This document shows positions 47,866 to 59,830 of a stretch of 64,000 nt of DNA, in pieces. The stretch comes from Epiperipatus broadwayi (taxonomy: Eukaryota; Onychophora; Udeonychophora; Euonychophora; Peripatidae). The stretch spans positions 1 through 64,000 of the forward strand of contig JAQFVV010006718.1 of assembly GCA_028023455.1 (NCBI GenBank), written 5' to 3'. Position 1 is the stretch's first letter, and each line of letters opens with the position of its first letter. Under the pieces are notes generated by a model. The model saw nothing but the letters and a program-made list of their open reading frames with translations. It was not told where the DNA came from and made no database searches. Position numbers and translations under genes: made by a program.

Positions 47866-49873
47866 GATGTGATGTGATGTATTTGGCTTCTCCTTAAACG
47901 AAGTCAAAAATATCTCAGCAACTATGCCCAGATAAACTTGTTAGCCACTTTATTTTCCATCCCCCACTCTAAGTCTTCCCATATTCTGCCCCATCCCATT
48001 TCCACAACATAATCTTTGTCAACTCTATGGCCTTTAAATCTAAATCCCCCTTATCTTTTCGCAAACCTAGCATAAAAACTAATAACTCACTTTCTGTATA
48101 GTCACTTTGTTCATACCTATTCTCCCATAACTTCATTATCTGTACCCTTTCTGCTTTCAAGCATTTACATTCAATCAACAGATGCCTAATATTTTCTATA
48201 CCTTCCTTACACAATTTGCACACTAAATCACCCATAGTTTTCCATTTACATGTATATTCTCTTGTTAATAACATCCTTTTCGAGCCTTAAACAATAAGCT
48301 ACTTTTCTTACTATTATCATAAATTATCTCACTTCCAATATTTCGTTTACTTCTATATATATTTAAACTCTTCTTCCCCTCCATACTACTTCTCCATCTC
48401 TCCAACTCCCTATTTTTATTAATCCTTCTATTCTTTTATCCCATTCCTGACCACTATAACACTCAACAATCCTCCTAACACAATCATCCCACCTTTTATA
48501 CAAGTATACCGATATAAATTCTTTATCCAAATCTTTTGCATACCGCATTACCTTTCTCACCCATCTTGTTACCTGCCCTTTACTCATAACCCAATTAAAC
48601 ACTATTTTGGCTATTCTTTTACTATCCATAAACTGCAACCTACCAAACATTTTCATTTTACTTTTTGCATCTCTCATATAGAAACTTGACCATCCCATTT
48701 CTCCTTGAATTGCCTCCTTTGCTGTCCACATCTCTGCATCTAATGCATGTCTTCCTACTTCCCTTTGTACTTTCTCTAAATAATCTAAAATCTTTTTACT
48801 AACACATAATGCATCATTTCCAAATGTTAACCCTGCTATTGCAACTCCCTTCCATACAATTCTAGCTACATCATATTTATTATATGAAAATACTGTTAGT
48901 TTCTTTACCAAACCCTTTCTTTTCTTTGCTTCATTTACCAATTTTTTCTCCCATTCATCCAAGCAATTTTCCTGATTACATAAGATGATTCCTAAATACC
49001 TATATCTATCCACCACACTTAACTTTATATCCCCCAATAAAAAAATTACATCCTCTCTTTCCCCAGTATTCACCATCATTATATTTGATTTTTCTTCACT
49101 AAATTTAATCCCCATCTCTTTACCCACCCTTGCACATGTCCTCAACATAATATCCATATCTTCTCTTCTTTCTGCACATAAAAAGATATCATCTGCAAAT
49201 AAAGACCCGACAAAGTATATACTCCTTTCCCACCTATTAGTGGTATCTCTACCCCCCTTCCTAGTCTTTGTATTGCTTTCTACATTTCACTCAAAAACAA
49301 CAAAAACAAAATCGGCGACATAGGGCATCCTTGCCTTAATCCCACCCCATTTTTAACTTTAACTGATTCTACATCCCCTAATTGGTAAGTATAATAATTA
49401 TTTTCATATAATTTCTTAATAATATTTACTAACGCTTCATCCATTCCCAAATTAGCTAATCTTACCCATAATCTATTTCTATTTACTCTATCATATGCTT
49501 TCTCTATATCTATAAAACTCATATATAACAATCTACCTGAATTCCTCCTACTCATCTCCATAAGTTGTGTAACTATAAACAAACTATCTACTATACGCCT
49601 ATCTGACCTAAAACCTCCTTGCATTTCCCCCACTACATTATTCTCTTCCATCCATTTTACAACTCTTCCAGCTACCATATATGCGAAAACTTTATATAAA
49701 ACTGATGTTACAGCTATCGGTCTATAATTATTTAACTTTCTATGATCCTTACCCTTTCCTTTAAATAATAATCTTATTCTTGTATTACTCCAACTACCCG
49801 GAAAAACTGCCTTCTGTGCCATCTTATTAAAACATGATAATAACTTTGTTTTTGCTCTATGCCCTAAATTCAT
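47866..49873 (-). mobile_element. 5'-truncated LINE, copy B
   Basis: An APE-type LINE fragment inserted in the palindromic element. The 3' end is a short ATCAC-type pentanucleotide tail (47865-47880). It is truncated at the 5' end inside the reverse transcriptase. It is less decayed than copy A, to which it is closely similar. Confidence 0.88.
47969..49873 (-). pseudogene. LINE reverse transcriptase and C-terminal zinc region
   Basis: Frame 49873-49280 (197 residues) has WSNTRIRLLFKGKG, NNYRPIAVTSVLYKVF, the FIDIEKAYDRV block with the first catalytic Asp, and GLRQGCPMSPILFL. After a stop near 49280 and a frame shift, LFADDIFLCAE (near 49190) supplies the FADD Asp pair. Frame 49157-48363 (264 residues) is the thumb and connection region. 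Frame 48274-47969 has CKLCKEGIENIRHLLIEC, the CCHC zinc motif near the C-terminus of such ORF2 proteins. Three breaks make it a pseudogene; most catalytic residues survive. Confidence 0.88.
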
Positions 49874-50376
49874 TACTATAATGGTCTATGTATGTTTGCC
49901 CTTTATTGTTTAAAATTTAAACTAAATTGTTTTTTTAAACTAAATTGTTTGAAAATCTTACCTGTATGTTATTATATTACAAATAAATTAAAATTTAATC
50001 AAATGTAAAAGATAATAAAAAAAGGATAAACCTTTTTAAAGAATTTGAATGTTGGATTAATTACCCGACATTAATTAAAAGAATTACTTTTAATTTCTTT
50101 GAAAGTTAAGAATGTTTTACTTTGATTGATTACCCTTTGCAGTTCGATTGCTTTTTAATTAATTATCTTGTTTATCTGCAAAGTTCCTTCCTTAATTAAC
50201 CTTCCTATCTAAAAGGATTTGTTTACATGTTGTTTTAAAAAATAACACAGCTATTAAAGTATAATATTATTTTAAATTAACGAAGTATTTTTATCTTCAC
50301 GTATATACATAACTTATGTATGTATATGGGAAAAATTATACACATACATACGTTTAAATATTAAATCCCTATTTAC

Positions 50377-50558
50377 AACATTTACTATTATTATTTTGTG
50401 TGTATCTATATGTGTATTTTAATTATTATAAAACAATCAAAGCATATACTTTTTTTATTTTAAATTCTTAAGTTGTAGACAGTTTAAATATGCTTTGATT
50501 GTTTTATAATAATTAAAATACACATATAGATACACACAAAATAATAATAGTAAATGTT
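50377..50558. repeat. 72 bp-arm hairpin inside the palindrome
   Basis: Arms 50377-50447 and 50488-50558 pair nearly perfectly around about 40 bases. It has no counterpart in the right arm of the big palindrome, so it looks like a further fold-back duplication at the arm's inner end. Confidence 0.85.
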
Positions 50559-51490
50559 AATCATATATATAAATAAGCATTTTTATTTTTATAGCGTCTA
50601 TATACAATTGTAATTACATTCATATCGGCCTTCCAATCCAATTGTGCAAATGCCTTTGCGAGTGTTAAATAATAAATGAATACCCTCTGACCAATACAAG
50701 ATATAGAATTTATGCAGGAATAAAAAGAATCCCTCATTCCTACAACTCAAATATTTATATATGAGCAAATCTGAAGTACTGGCACAGAATGTGTGACTAT
50801 AGAACGGTCACTTTAAATTACTATATATAATGTCTGAATGAATGACGCCGATGAAATTTTCTAGAATTTACTAAACGTCATTCCAACTGAAACTTAATCA
50901 TATATATAAATAAGCATTTTTATTTTTATAGTGTCTGTATACAATTGTAATTACATTCATATCGGCCTTCCAAGCCAATTGTGCAAACGCCTTTGCGAGT
51001 GTTAAATAATATTTGAATTGTAGGAATAAGAGGGATTCTTTTTATTCCTGCATAAATTCTATATCTTGTATTGGTCAGAGGGTATTCATTTATTATTTAA
51101 CACTCGCAAAGGCGTTTGCACAATTGGCTTGGAAGGCTGATATGAATGTAATTACAATTGTATACAGATGCTATAAAAATAAAAATGCTTATTTATATAT
51201 ATGATTAAGTTTCAGTTGGAATGACGTTTAGTAAATTCTAGAAAATTTCATCAGCGTCATTCATTCAGACATTATATATAGTAATTTAAAGTGACCGTTC
51301 TATAGTCACACCTTCTGTGCCAGTACTTCAGATTTGCTCATATATAAATATTTGAGTTGTAGGAATAAGAGGGATTCTTTTTATTCCTGCATAAATTCTA
51401 TATCTTGTATTGGTCAGAGGGTATTCATTTATTATTTAACACTCGCAAAGGCATTTGCACAATTGGCTTGGAAGGCCGATATGAATGTAA
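50558..51490. repeat. inverted array of ~340 bp units
   Basis: A full unit (about 50558-50895) and a partial unit (about 50896-51010) on one strand face a full (about 51012-51340) and a partial unit (about 51341-51490) on the other, so the array is itself palindromic about 51010. Each full unit carries the hammerhead-like hairpin annotated below. The frames at 51013-51204 and 51334-51564 are repeats of each other and not genes. Confidence 0.8.
50843..50885 (+). ncRNA. hammerhead-like hairpin, non-consensus
   Basis: GAATGACG pairs with CGTCATTC; between them are CCGATGA and AATTTTCTAGAATTT followed by ACTAAA. The inverted partner at about 51219-51262 (minus) has the consensus CTGATGA. The second box reads TAAAC rather than GAAAC, and the closing stem uses the GTC triplet, so a standard hammerhead fold is not satisfied. 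It is best seen as a relic or a different RNA fold. Confidence 0.3.
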
Positions 51491-53326
51491 TAGTAAACGT
51501 TGTAAATAGGGATTTAATATTTAAATGTATGTATATGTATAATTTTTCCCATATACATACGTAAGTTATGTATATACGTGAAGATAAAAATACTTTGTTA
51601 ATTTAAAATATTATACTTTAATAGCTGTGTTCTTTTTTAAAACAACATGTAAACAAATTCTTTTAGATAGGAAGGTTAATTAACGAAGGAACTTTGCAGA
51701 TAAACAAGATGATTAATTAAGCAATCAAACTGCAAAGGGTAATCAATTAAAGTAAAACATTCTTAACTTTCAAAGAAATTAAAAGTAATTCTTTTAATTA
51801 ATGTCATGTAATTAATCCAACATTCAAATTCTTTAAAAAGATTTATCCTTTTTTTTATTATCTTTTACATTTGATTAAATTTTAATTTATTTGTAATATA
51901 ATAACATACACGTAAGATTCTCAAACAATTTAGTTTAAAAAAACAATTTAGTTTAAATTTTAAACAATAGAGGGCAAACATACATAGACCGTTATAGTAC
52001 ACCTTTACCAAAAAAAATTAATATGCGCACATTTTTTATATATACAAAGAAAAATCATACCATATATATAAGAGTCTGTCCTTTTCACTATTTATTTGTC
52101 CATTGACTGACTTCAGTTTTTTATGATGCAAAGAGAAGTTTATTTCTTAGAAATAATAATTCGAACTTTATAATGCTTCACTAACAGTATTTTTTCCTTT
52201 CCAAAGAGGAGAGTGCAATTTAATTAGCCTTTATGATGTGAATTAATCCAGTTGATCCTGATTGTTTCTTAGCTTGTGACACGATATTTATCCAAATCCA
52301 ATGGTGGTTATACGTCAAACTTTAAACCAGAAATATCTTTGTTTTTAAAACTAAAATAGCCGATTTTTATATAAATAATTTTTTTTTTCATAGGTTTCCT
52401 TTTTTTTTTTTTACATTTTTTTTTTTTACACTTTGCTGCCGTTCCCTTGGAAATCCTTCGCAACTGCCCCTTCAACTGATTGATTGGGCAGATAATTTAA
52501 GCTTATTTTTTCATGTTTTATGGTTTAACACAAAAAAAATATTGAAAAACTTTTATTTGTAAAAACACAGAAAATAGGTCCGTCCGTGGCAATTACAAAA
52601 AGACGATAGCTTCTCTTATAGTCTGTTGGCTGCTATTTATGTGTTCTCTTTCTGATGTTTTGGTATCATAACAACCACTGAATATTACTCAAATAAAGCT
52701 CAAAGCAAACGATAAAACAGAACAAATTTTCCTGCTTGGTATTCAAGTACGATGTAAGTTTGGAGAAAATGGATACATGGAAATTAAATCCAAATTTGAT
52801 TAGATTTTTCCTATTATTTGTACACCAAAATACAAAATTGATGTAACAATCTTTATTCACTTTATAAATACAAATAATTTACACACATATATATATATAT
52901 ATTTTAATAACAATATTTTTTTAAAATTAATTTATAAACAAATATACATAATATAAAAACATTGAATTATATGTAATAATGTTACTGTGGTGACTGCATT
53001 AATATACATGAAATATGTAAAATAATATCGATCCTATTTAAGTAAACTTATATTGTACTGAATTGTTTTCAAAATTTATTTATTTACCTATATGTTTTTC
53101 CTGAGTTTGATTATAGCGAATTTATTATTTTAAAGCTAGAATCAACAGTAAAGAATTCTATTTAAAAGCTTTAGGTTGCCATGGTGACCAATTTAAATCT
53201 ATATTTCCAAGATCTTCCATTATCTATCTATCAAGCAAAAGAAAAATCAAATAAGATCAACAAACTTCTTTATTTATTTATTTATTTTTAAATACCTTGA
53301 TCATTAATCTGAATATTCACAATATC

Positions 53327-53342
53327 TCCCCTCTACAGAGAA
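53327..53342 (-). promoter_or_regulatory. polypurine tract
   Basis: Minus strand reads GTAGAGGGGAGATAT directly before the 3' LTR start TGTGAATATT, the expected place and composition for the second-strand primer. Confidence 0.75.
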
Positions 53343-54988
<1,646 letters not shown>

Positions 54989-55320
54989 CTAATGACTTTT
55001 GGTCATAATAATAAATATCATAAGACATACTAATAAAGTTACTTTAGTGAATGTCTTTTTATTTAATTGGGTGGTGCTACTGGCTTTAAGCTTCGGGCAT
55101 TGAAGGTACCCTTTTTCACCTTCAGGGGTTTCTATGAGAAATGCATTCTCCCCCCCTTTTCTTTTTATTTGGAATGGTCCCTCATATACATTCAAAAACT
55201 TTTTGAACGTATAATTCTGCGGGTCACTGATTTGTCTCTATTTCAAATAAATATGTTCTTATATAAATCATTTATTTTCCAGTCATACACAAATTCATTA
55301 ATCCATTAGTCAAATTATGG
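54989..55320 (-). pseudogene. Pol C-terminal end (integrase GPF/Y module)
   Basis: Minus-strand frames read NVYEGPFQIKRKGGENAFLI and ETPEGEKG, then, in the adjacent frame, NARSLK. The GPF motif and following beta-rich segment are the GPY/F module at the end of many Ty3/gypsy integrases. Stops upstream and a frame shift after EKG show decay. No H2C2 or DDE part is seen upstream. Confidence 0.65.
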
Positions 55321-55351
55321 GTCAGTGAGGAAATCATGCCATCTAAATTTA

Positions 55352-55999
55352 TCAAATCGGTATTAGTCCTTTCTTCTCGACTACTCTCAATATTTCTGAA
55401 CAAAATAACAGAGAAATGTTACTATTAACATTATCATCTACTATATAGTTATACTTACTATAAGTTTTCTCAAGAAACATACTCTTACAACATTTTTCAG
55501 AGGATTTACTTTCCTTTCCTCTTACTGTATTACCATAAAATTCTCCTTGAAATAACTGTTTAACATATTTCCTATAATAAATATTATCTTCCTGCATTCT
55601 TATGGACATAACTTCTTCCATACTTATTTTCCACCTTTCCTTTCCATTATGATACATATTTTTAAATCTTCTTGTTACCTGTTTACACTCAATATAATTT
55701 CCAAAGTTACCTTTCAAATTTTCAACTCTTTTGGATTTAAATTTATTTATTAACCATGCTTCATCTATCATTTTCTGACTAATGTCAGTTTTTATGTTTT
55801 TATTTGGTTGTAACAGCTCAACCTTTGAAAGTTTCTTATTTAAATTACTCTGCTCATCAATATACTTTATTTTTACTAAATCATCAGAACAGTCTATTTT
55901 TACCTTTTCAAACCTTTCAGTCATTGTTACTTTTTCTAAAGGCAACTGTTCTAATGTTTTGTAATTTACTATTTTTGCATCATTGCATTCTGCCTTCAT
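55352..55999 (-). CDS. unrecognised 215-residue ORF in LTR element
   Basis: An open frame lying between the leader of the large LTR element and its integrase tail, in the same orientation. The protein is Lys/Glu-rich and hydrophilic with several cysteines (for example EKCCKS) and a Tyr-rich stretch (NIYYRKYVKQLF). I see no capsid WW motif, zinc knuckle, protease or RT signature. Position suggests a part of Gag or of Pol upstream of the integrase tail, perhaps joined by deletion, but sequence does not show which. A real intact gene of unknown function is also possible. Confidence 0.4.
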   Translation of the reverse strand: MKAECNDAKIVNYKTLEQLPLEKVTMTERFEKVKIDCSDDLVKIKYIDEQSNLNKKLSKVELLQPNKNIKTDISQKMIDEAWLINKFKSKRVENLKGNFGNYIECKQVTRRFKNMYHNGKERWKISMEEVMSIRMQEDNIYYRKYVKQLFQGEFYGNTVRGKESKSSEKCCKSMFLEKTYSKYNYIVDDNVNSNISLLFCSEILRVVEKKGLIPI

Positions 56000-56296
56000 A
56001 TGAGTCTGAATATATCTATATTCTTTTTATTCTTTTTTAATAAATTGCTAAATACTTTACTTTTATTTATTCTTACATAAAACATATCTACTCATTCAAT
56101 CCTACAGCTGCAAATAAAATCCACAAAGAACGACAACAACAAATATCCTAATATCTTATTTAAACCTATGATATAATATAATCAGCTATATAACTCCATC
56201 AATGCGTACAAACATAATACCATTTTTAGCATCTATATGAGACTCAAACCTGGGTCTTTAATTGGTTATTTCGGCCTGAGTTGGTGTGCCATTTTG

Positions 56297-56510
56297 TAAC
56301 TGATGGAATTGAAGATTGCTGTATTCCATTTAAATTGAAGAAAGAAGGCCCCAAGTTGGGCGCCATTTTGTAACTGATGGAATTTGATCAATGCTGTATT
56401 CCATTTAAATTGAAGAAAGAAGGCCCCAACTGATGGAATTGATGAATGCTGTATTCCATTTAAATTGAAGAAAGAAGGCCCCAAACGTTGGTGCCATTTT
56501 GTAACTGAAT
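56297..56510. repeat. tandem LTR-end/primer-site units
   Basis: Three to four ~75 bp units, one shortened. One contains the intact primer binding site (56347-56365) and others mutated versions (GGTGCCA, GGTGTGCCA). The array spans the junction between leader and 5' LTR. Confidence 0.85.
56347..56365 (-). promoter_or_regulatory. primer binding site
   Basis: Minus strand reads TGGCGCCCAACTTGGGGCC, very close to primer sites known from gypsy-type elements, three bases from the LTR end. Confidence 0.75.
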
Positions 56511-59500
56511 GGAATTGATGATTGCTGTGTGATGGGTAGGATGATCAATCTGATCTGATAAAAAAATCTAATTTAAATTAATCTAGTCTAGCTCAATCGG
56601 GTCTATTATTATGTAATGAACCATCACAAAGCACAAAATAATCTCTCTTAAAGTCTAATTTGTTTAAGCTATATGTGAAATGAAAGAATAATGAGGTTAT
56701 CTGCTCCAGACATCAACAAATCCATCACATTACAAAGTACACTGCACTGAGCAATGAACTAGCATATCATCACCCTAAACAATAATATGTGCGTAGGCCA
56801 ACTACTTGATTAGCAATCTAGTGAAAATCAAATCCAATTAATAACTAAAGCAGATTCCAATATATATTTTATTAACCTATTATTATTATAGTAATTTAAA
56901 TCTACTTCATTATTTAATGATGTTGAATTTTATCTTAACGGATAAGCTTCTAAATATCTATAATTGTAATTTACAAAACAGTTTACATATAGACACTATA
57001 TAAATATCAAAACAAAATTAATACTTGACTCAAATATATATCTAGTTTAATAAATGCTAAATAGAAAGTATAAACATACGTGTCAATAAGCGATACACAA
57101 TTCTTTCTACTCCAATCTTTAATTAATAATTTTCTATTGACATCAACTGGTTTTTACATTATTTTCTAAACACTTTGAAAATTTATGCACTCTTTTAAAT
57201 GTTTAAACAAGTTAATCTAAGAAGCTATAAAATAATATATAAATAATTTATTAATATCTTCCAATAAAGTGATACTTAATAATTGCTTCGTTTATGTATT
57301 AAAATAGAATACTCCACAAAGACTTATTATCTATTTTCTATCTTTATAATGTCCAATCATATTATATAAAAGATATGTTAAGTTTCCATTGGATGTCCAT
57401 CGACGTTTAATAATAAATATCATCTATTTAAACCTTCAAATAAATGAATATAAAATTGGTTGGCAATAATTAAAATATATGATTATAATTTAGATTTATC
57501 CCAATTTAAAGATAATATTCAAGTAAACTATTCAACAAAATTTGTACTCTTTATTCTAGAGAAATTGTAAAAATATCTGAGACTAGTTATTCTGAACCAA
57601 TGATAAAGTACGATCCATTTAGATTTTTAAGACGGAATCAAACAAACATAGAAATGATTGACATTGTAATATTAACTAAGATAAATGATAATATATATAA
57701 TATTTGAATGCAAATATAAATATAAAATTCATATGGGAATAAAATAAAATACTAATATGCAAAACACACCATATCTTATATTCTAGCTCACTTACCAAGC
57801 TGAGTTTGAACCTTGTCATTTAAATAGCTACGTCATCTTATGCAATCCAAATAATAAAAAATAATTAAGCGTAGTCTTGGTATTTAAATTAACTCAATTT
57901 ATTTGATTATATAAAAGAAAATTGGCAAGCTTAATAACAAAATACATCGGAAATTAATTTATATTTCAAATTAATTGACAAAATAAAATGATAAAATTAC
58001 TATGTGTATCTCTAAATGTGTTGCGACAACAATAACGACATAAAAAAATGAATGAATGAAGGGAGAGACTTTTGGATATTTTACTGAAAAATTTATATAT
58101 AACAGATATCAAAGATATGAAATAGGGTAAGATCAAAATCTATTTGTTTATCAAAATAATAACCGATAAATGAATATGAAATAATATGATATATTTGAAT
58201 CTCTTGTCTATTCGATGTTTTAACTAAATGTTATACATGCAACTATTAAATCATATATATATATATAAAAACGACAACAACATCGGATTGAATTAATATA
58301 TACTTAGACAAAAGTTTAAATCATTAATAAATGAATCTCTCCGATCATTTTCATTTAATAAATTCTATTACTCTTAAAGATAATTTAAAAAAAATACAAA
58401 TCATCCTTTTTAAATATATGTAAAAAAAATTAATATGTGCACATTTTTTATATATACAAAAAAAAATCATACCATATATATAAGAGTCTGTCCTTTTCAC
58501 TATTTATTTGTCCATTGACTGATTTCAGTTTTTTATGATGCAAAGAGAAGTTTATTTCTCAGAAACAATAATTCAAACTTTATAATGCTTCACTAACAGT
58601 ATTTTTTCCTTTCCAAAGAGGAGAGTGCAATTTAATTAGCCTTTATGATGTGAATTAATCCAGTTGATCCTGATTGTTTCTTAGCTTGTGACATGATATT
58701 TATCCAAATCCAATGGTGGTTATATGTCAAACTTTAAACCAGAAATATCTTTGTTTTTAAAACTAAAATAGCCGATTTTTATATAAAGCATTTTCTTTTT
58801 TTTTTTTTCATAGGTTTCCTTTTTTTTTACATTTTTTTTTTTACACTTTGCTGCCATTCCCTTGGAAATCCTTCGCAACTGCCCCTTCAACTGATTGAAC
58901 AGGCAGATAATCTAAGCTTATTTTTTCATGTTTTATGGTTTAACACAAAAAAAAATATTGAAAAACTTTTATTTGTAAAAACACAAAAAATAGGTCCATC
59001 CGTGGCAATTACAAAAAGACGATAGCTTCTCTTATAGTCTGTTGGCTGCTATTTATGTGTTCTCTTTCTGACGTTTTGGTATCATAACTACCACTGAATA
59101 CTACTCAAATAAAGCTCAAAGCAAATGATAAAACAGAACAAATTTTCCTGCTTGGTATTCAAGTACGATGTAAGTTTGGAGAAAATGGATACATGGAAAT
59201 TAAATCCAAATTCGATTAGATTTTTCCTATTATTTGTACACCAAAATACGAAATTGATATAACAACCTTTATTCACTTTATAAATACAAATAATTTACAC
59301 ACATATATATTTTAATAACAATATTTTTTAAAAATTAATTTATAAACAAATATACATAATATAAAAACATTGAATTATATGTAATAATGTTACTATGGTG
59401 ACTGCATTAATATACATGAAATATGTGAAATAATATCTATCCTATTGAAGTAAACTTTTAGATCATACTAAATTGTTTTCAAAATTTATTTATTTACCTA

Positions 59501-59728
59501 TATGTTTTTCCTGAGTTTGATTATAGCGAATTTATTATTTTAAAGCTAGAATCAATAGTAAACAATTCTATTTAAAAGCTTTAGGTTGCCATGGTGATCA
59601 ATTTAAATCTATATTTCCAAGATCTTCCATTATCTATCTATTAAGCAAAAGAAAAATCAAATAAGATCAACAAACTTCTTTATTTTTTTTTATTTTTTTT
59701 AAATACCTTGATCATTAATCTGAATATT

Positions 59729-59732
<4 letters not shown>
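56369..59732 (-). repeat. 5' LTR (about 3.36 kb), uninterrupted
   Basis: Matches the split 3' LTR along its full length. The frame at 59088-59276 has a counterpart at 52666-52860, but the pair shows no selection-like pattern or domain, so it is probably not a gene. The outer end AATATTAACA is followed by (TA)n. Confidence 0.9.
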
Positions 59733-59760
<28 letters not shown>

Positions 59761-59830
59761 CCTAGTGTTATTAATCTATAATATTAACAATATATATATA
59801 TATATATATATTGTAACCTAGTGTTATTGA
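59726..59830. repeat. (TA)n with duplicated flank
   Basis: The string AATATTAACA, (TA)n, AACCTAGTGTTATT occurs twice in succession, so the exact outer edge of the LTR is ambiguous by one unit. Confidence 0.75.

Larger units (their letters stand above)
47853..52009. mobile_element. palindromic fold-back element, split by a LINE
   Basis: Ends read GTAAAGGTGTAC at 47853-47864 and GTACACCTTTAC at 51997-52008. The other LTR copy gives the empty site, which is A-rich so the duplication cannot be resolved. If the LINE at 47865-49873 is removed, the left arm continues at 49874 with TATAATGGTCTATG, matching the right end GACCGTTATAGTAC. Arms of about 510 bp (49874-50376 and 51490-51996) enclose further inverted and direct sub-units. 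No ORF of its own. Confidence 0.75.
45766..53321 (-). repeat. 3' LTR, interrupted at 47853-52009
   Basis: 45766-47852 matches 56369-58425 and 52010-53321 matches 58426-59732 throughout. The second LTR shows the uninterrupted junction near 58425. No coding capacity is seen in the LTR. Confidence 0.9.

Noticed and set aside
51013-51564. Two repeated plus-strand ORFs sharing a MNCRNKRD/SCRNKRD start region
   Set aside because: They are copies of one unit of the palindromic array and extend no recognisable protein.
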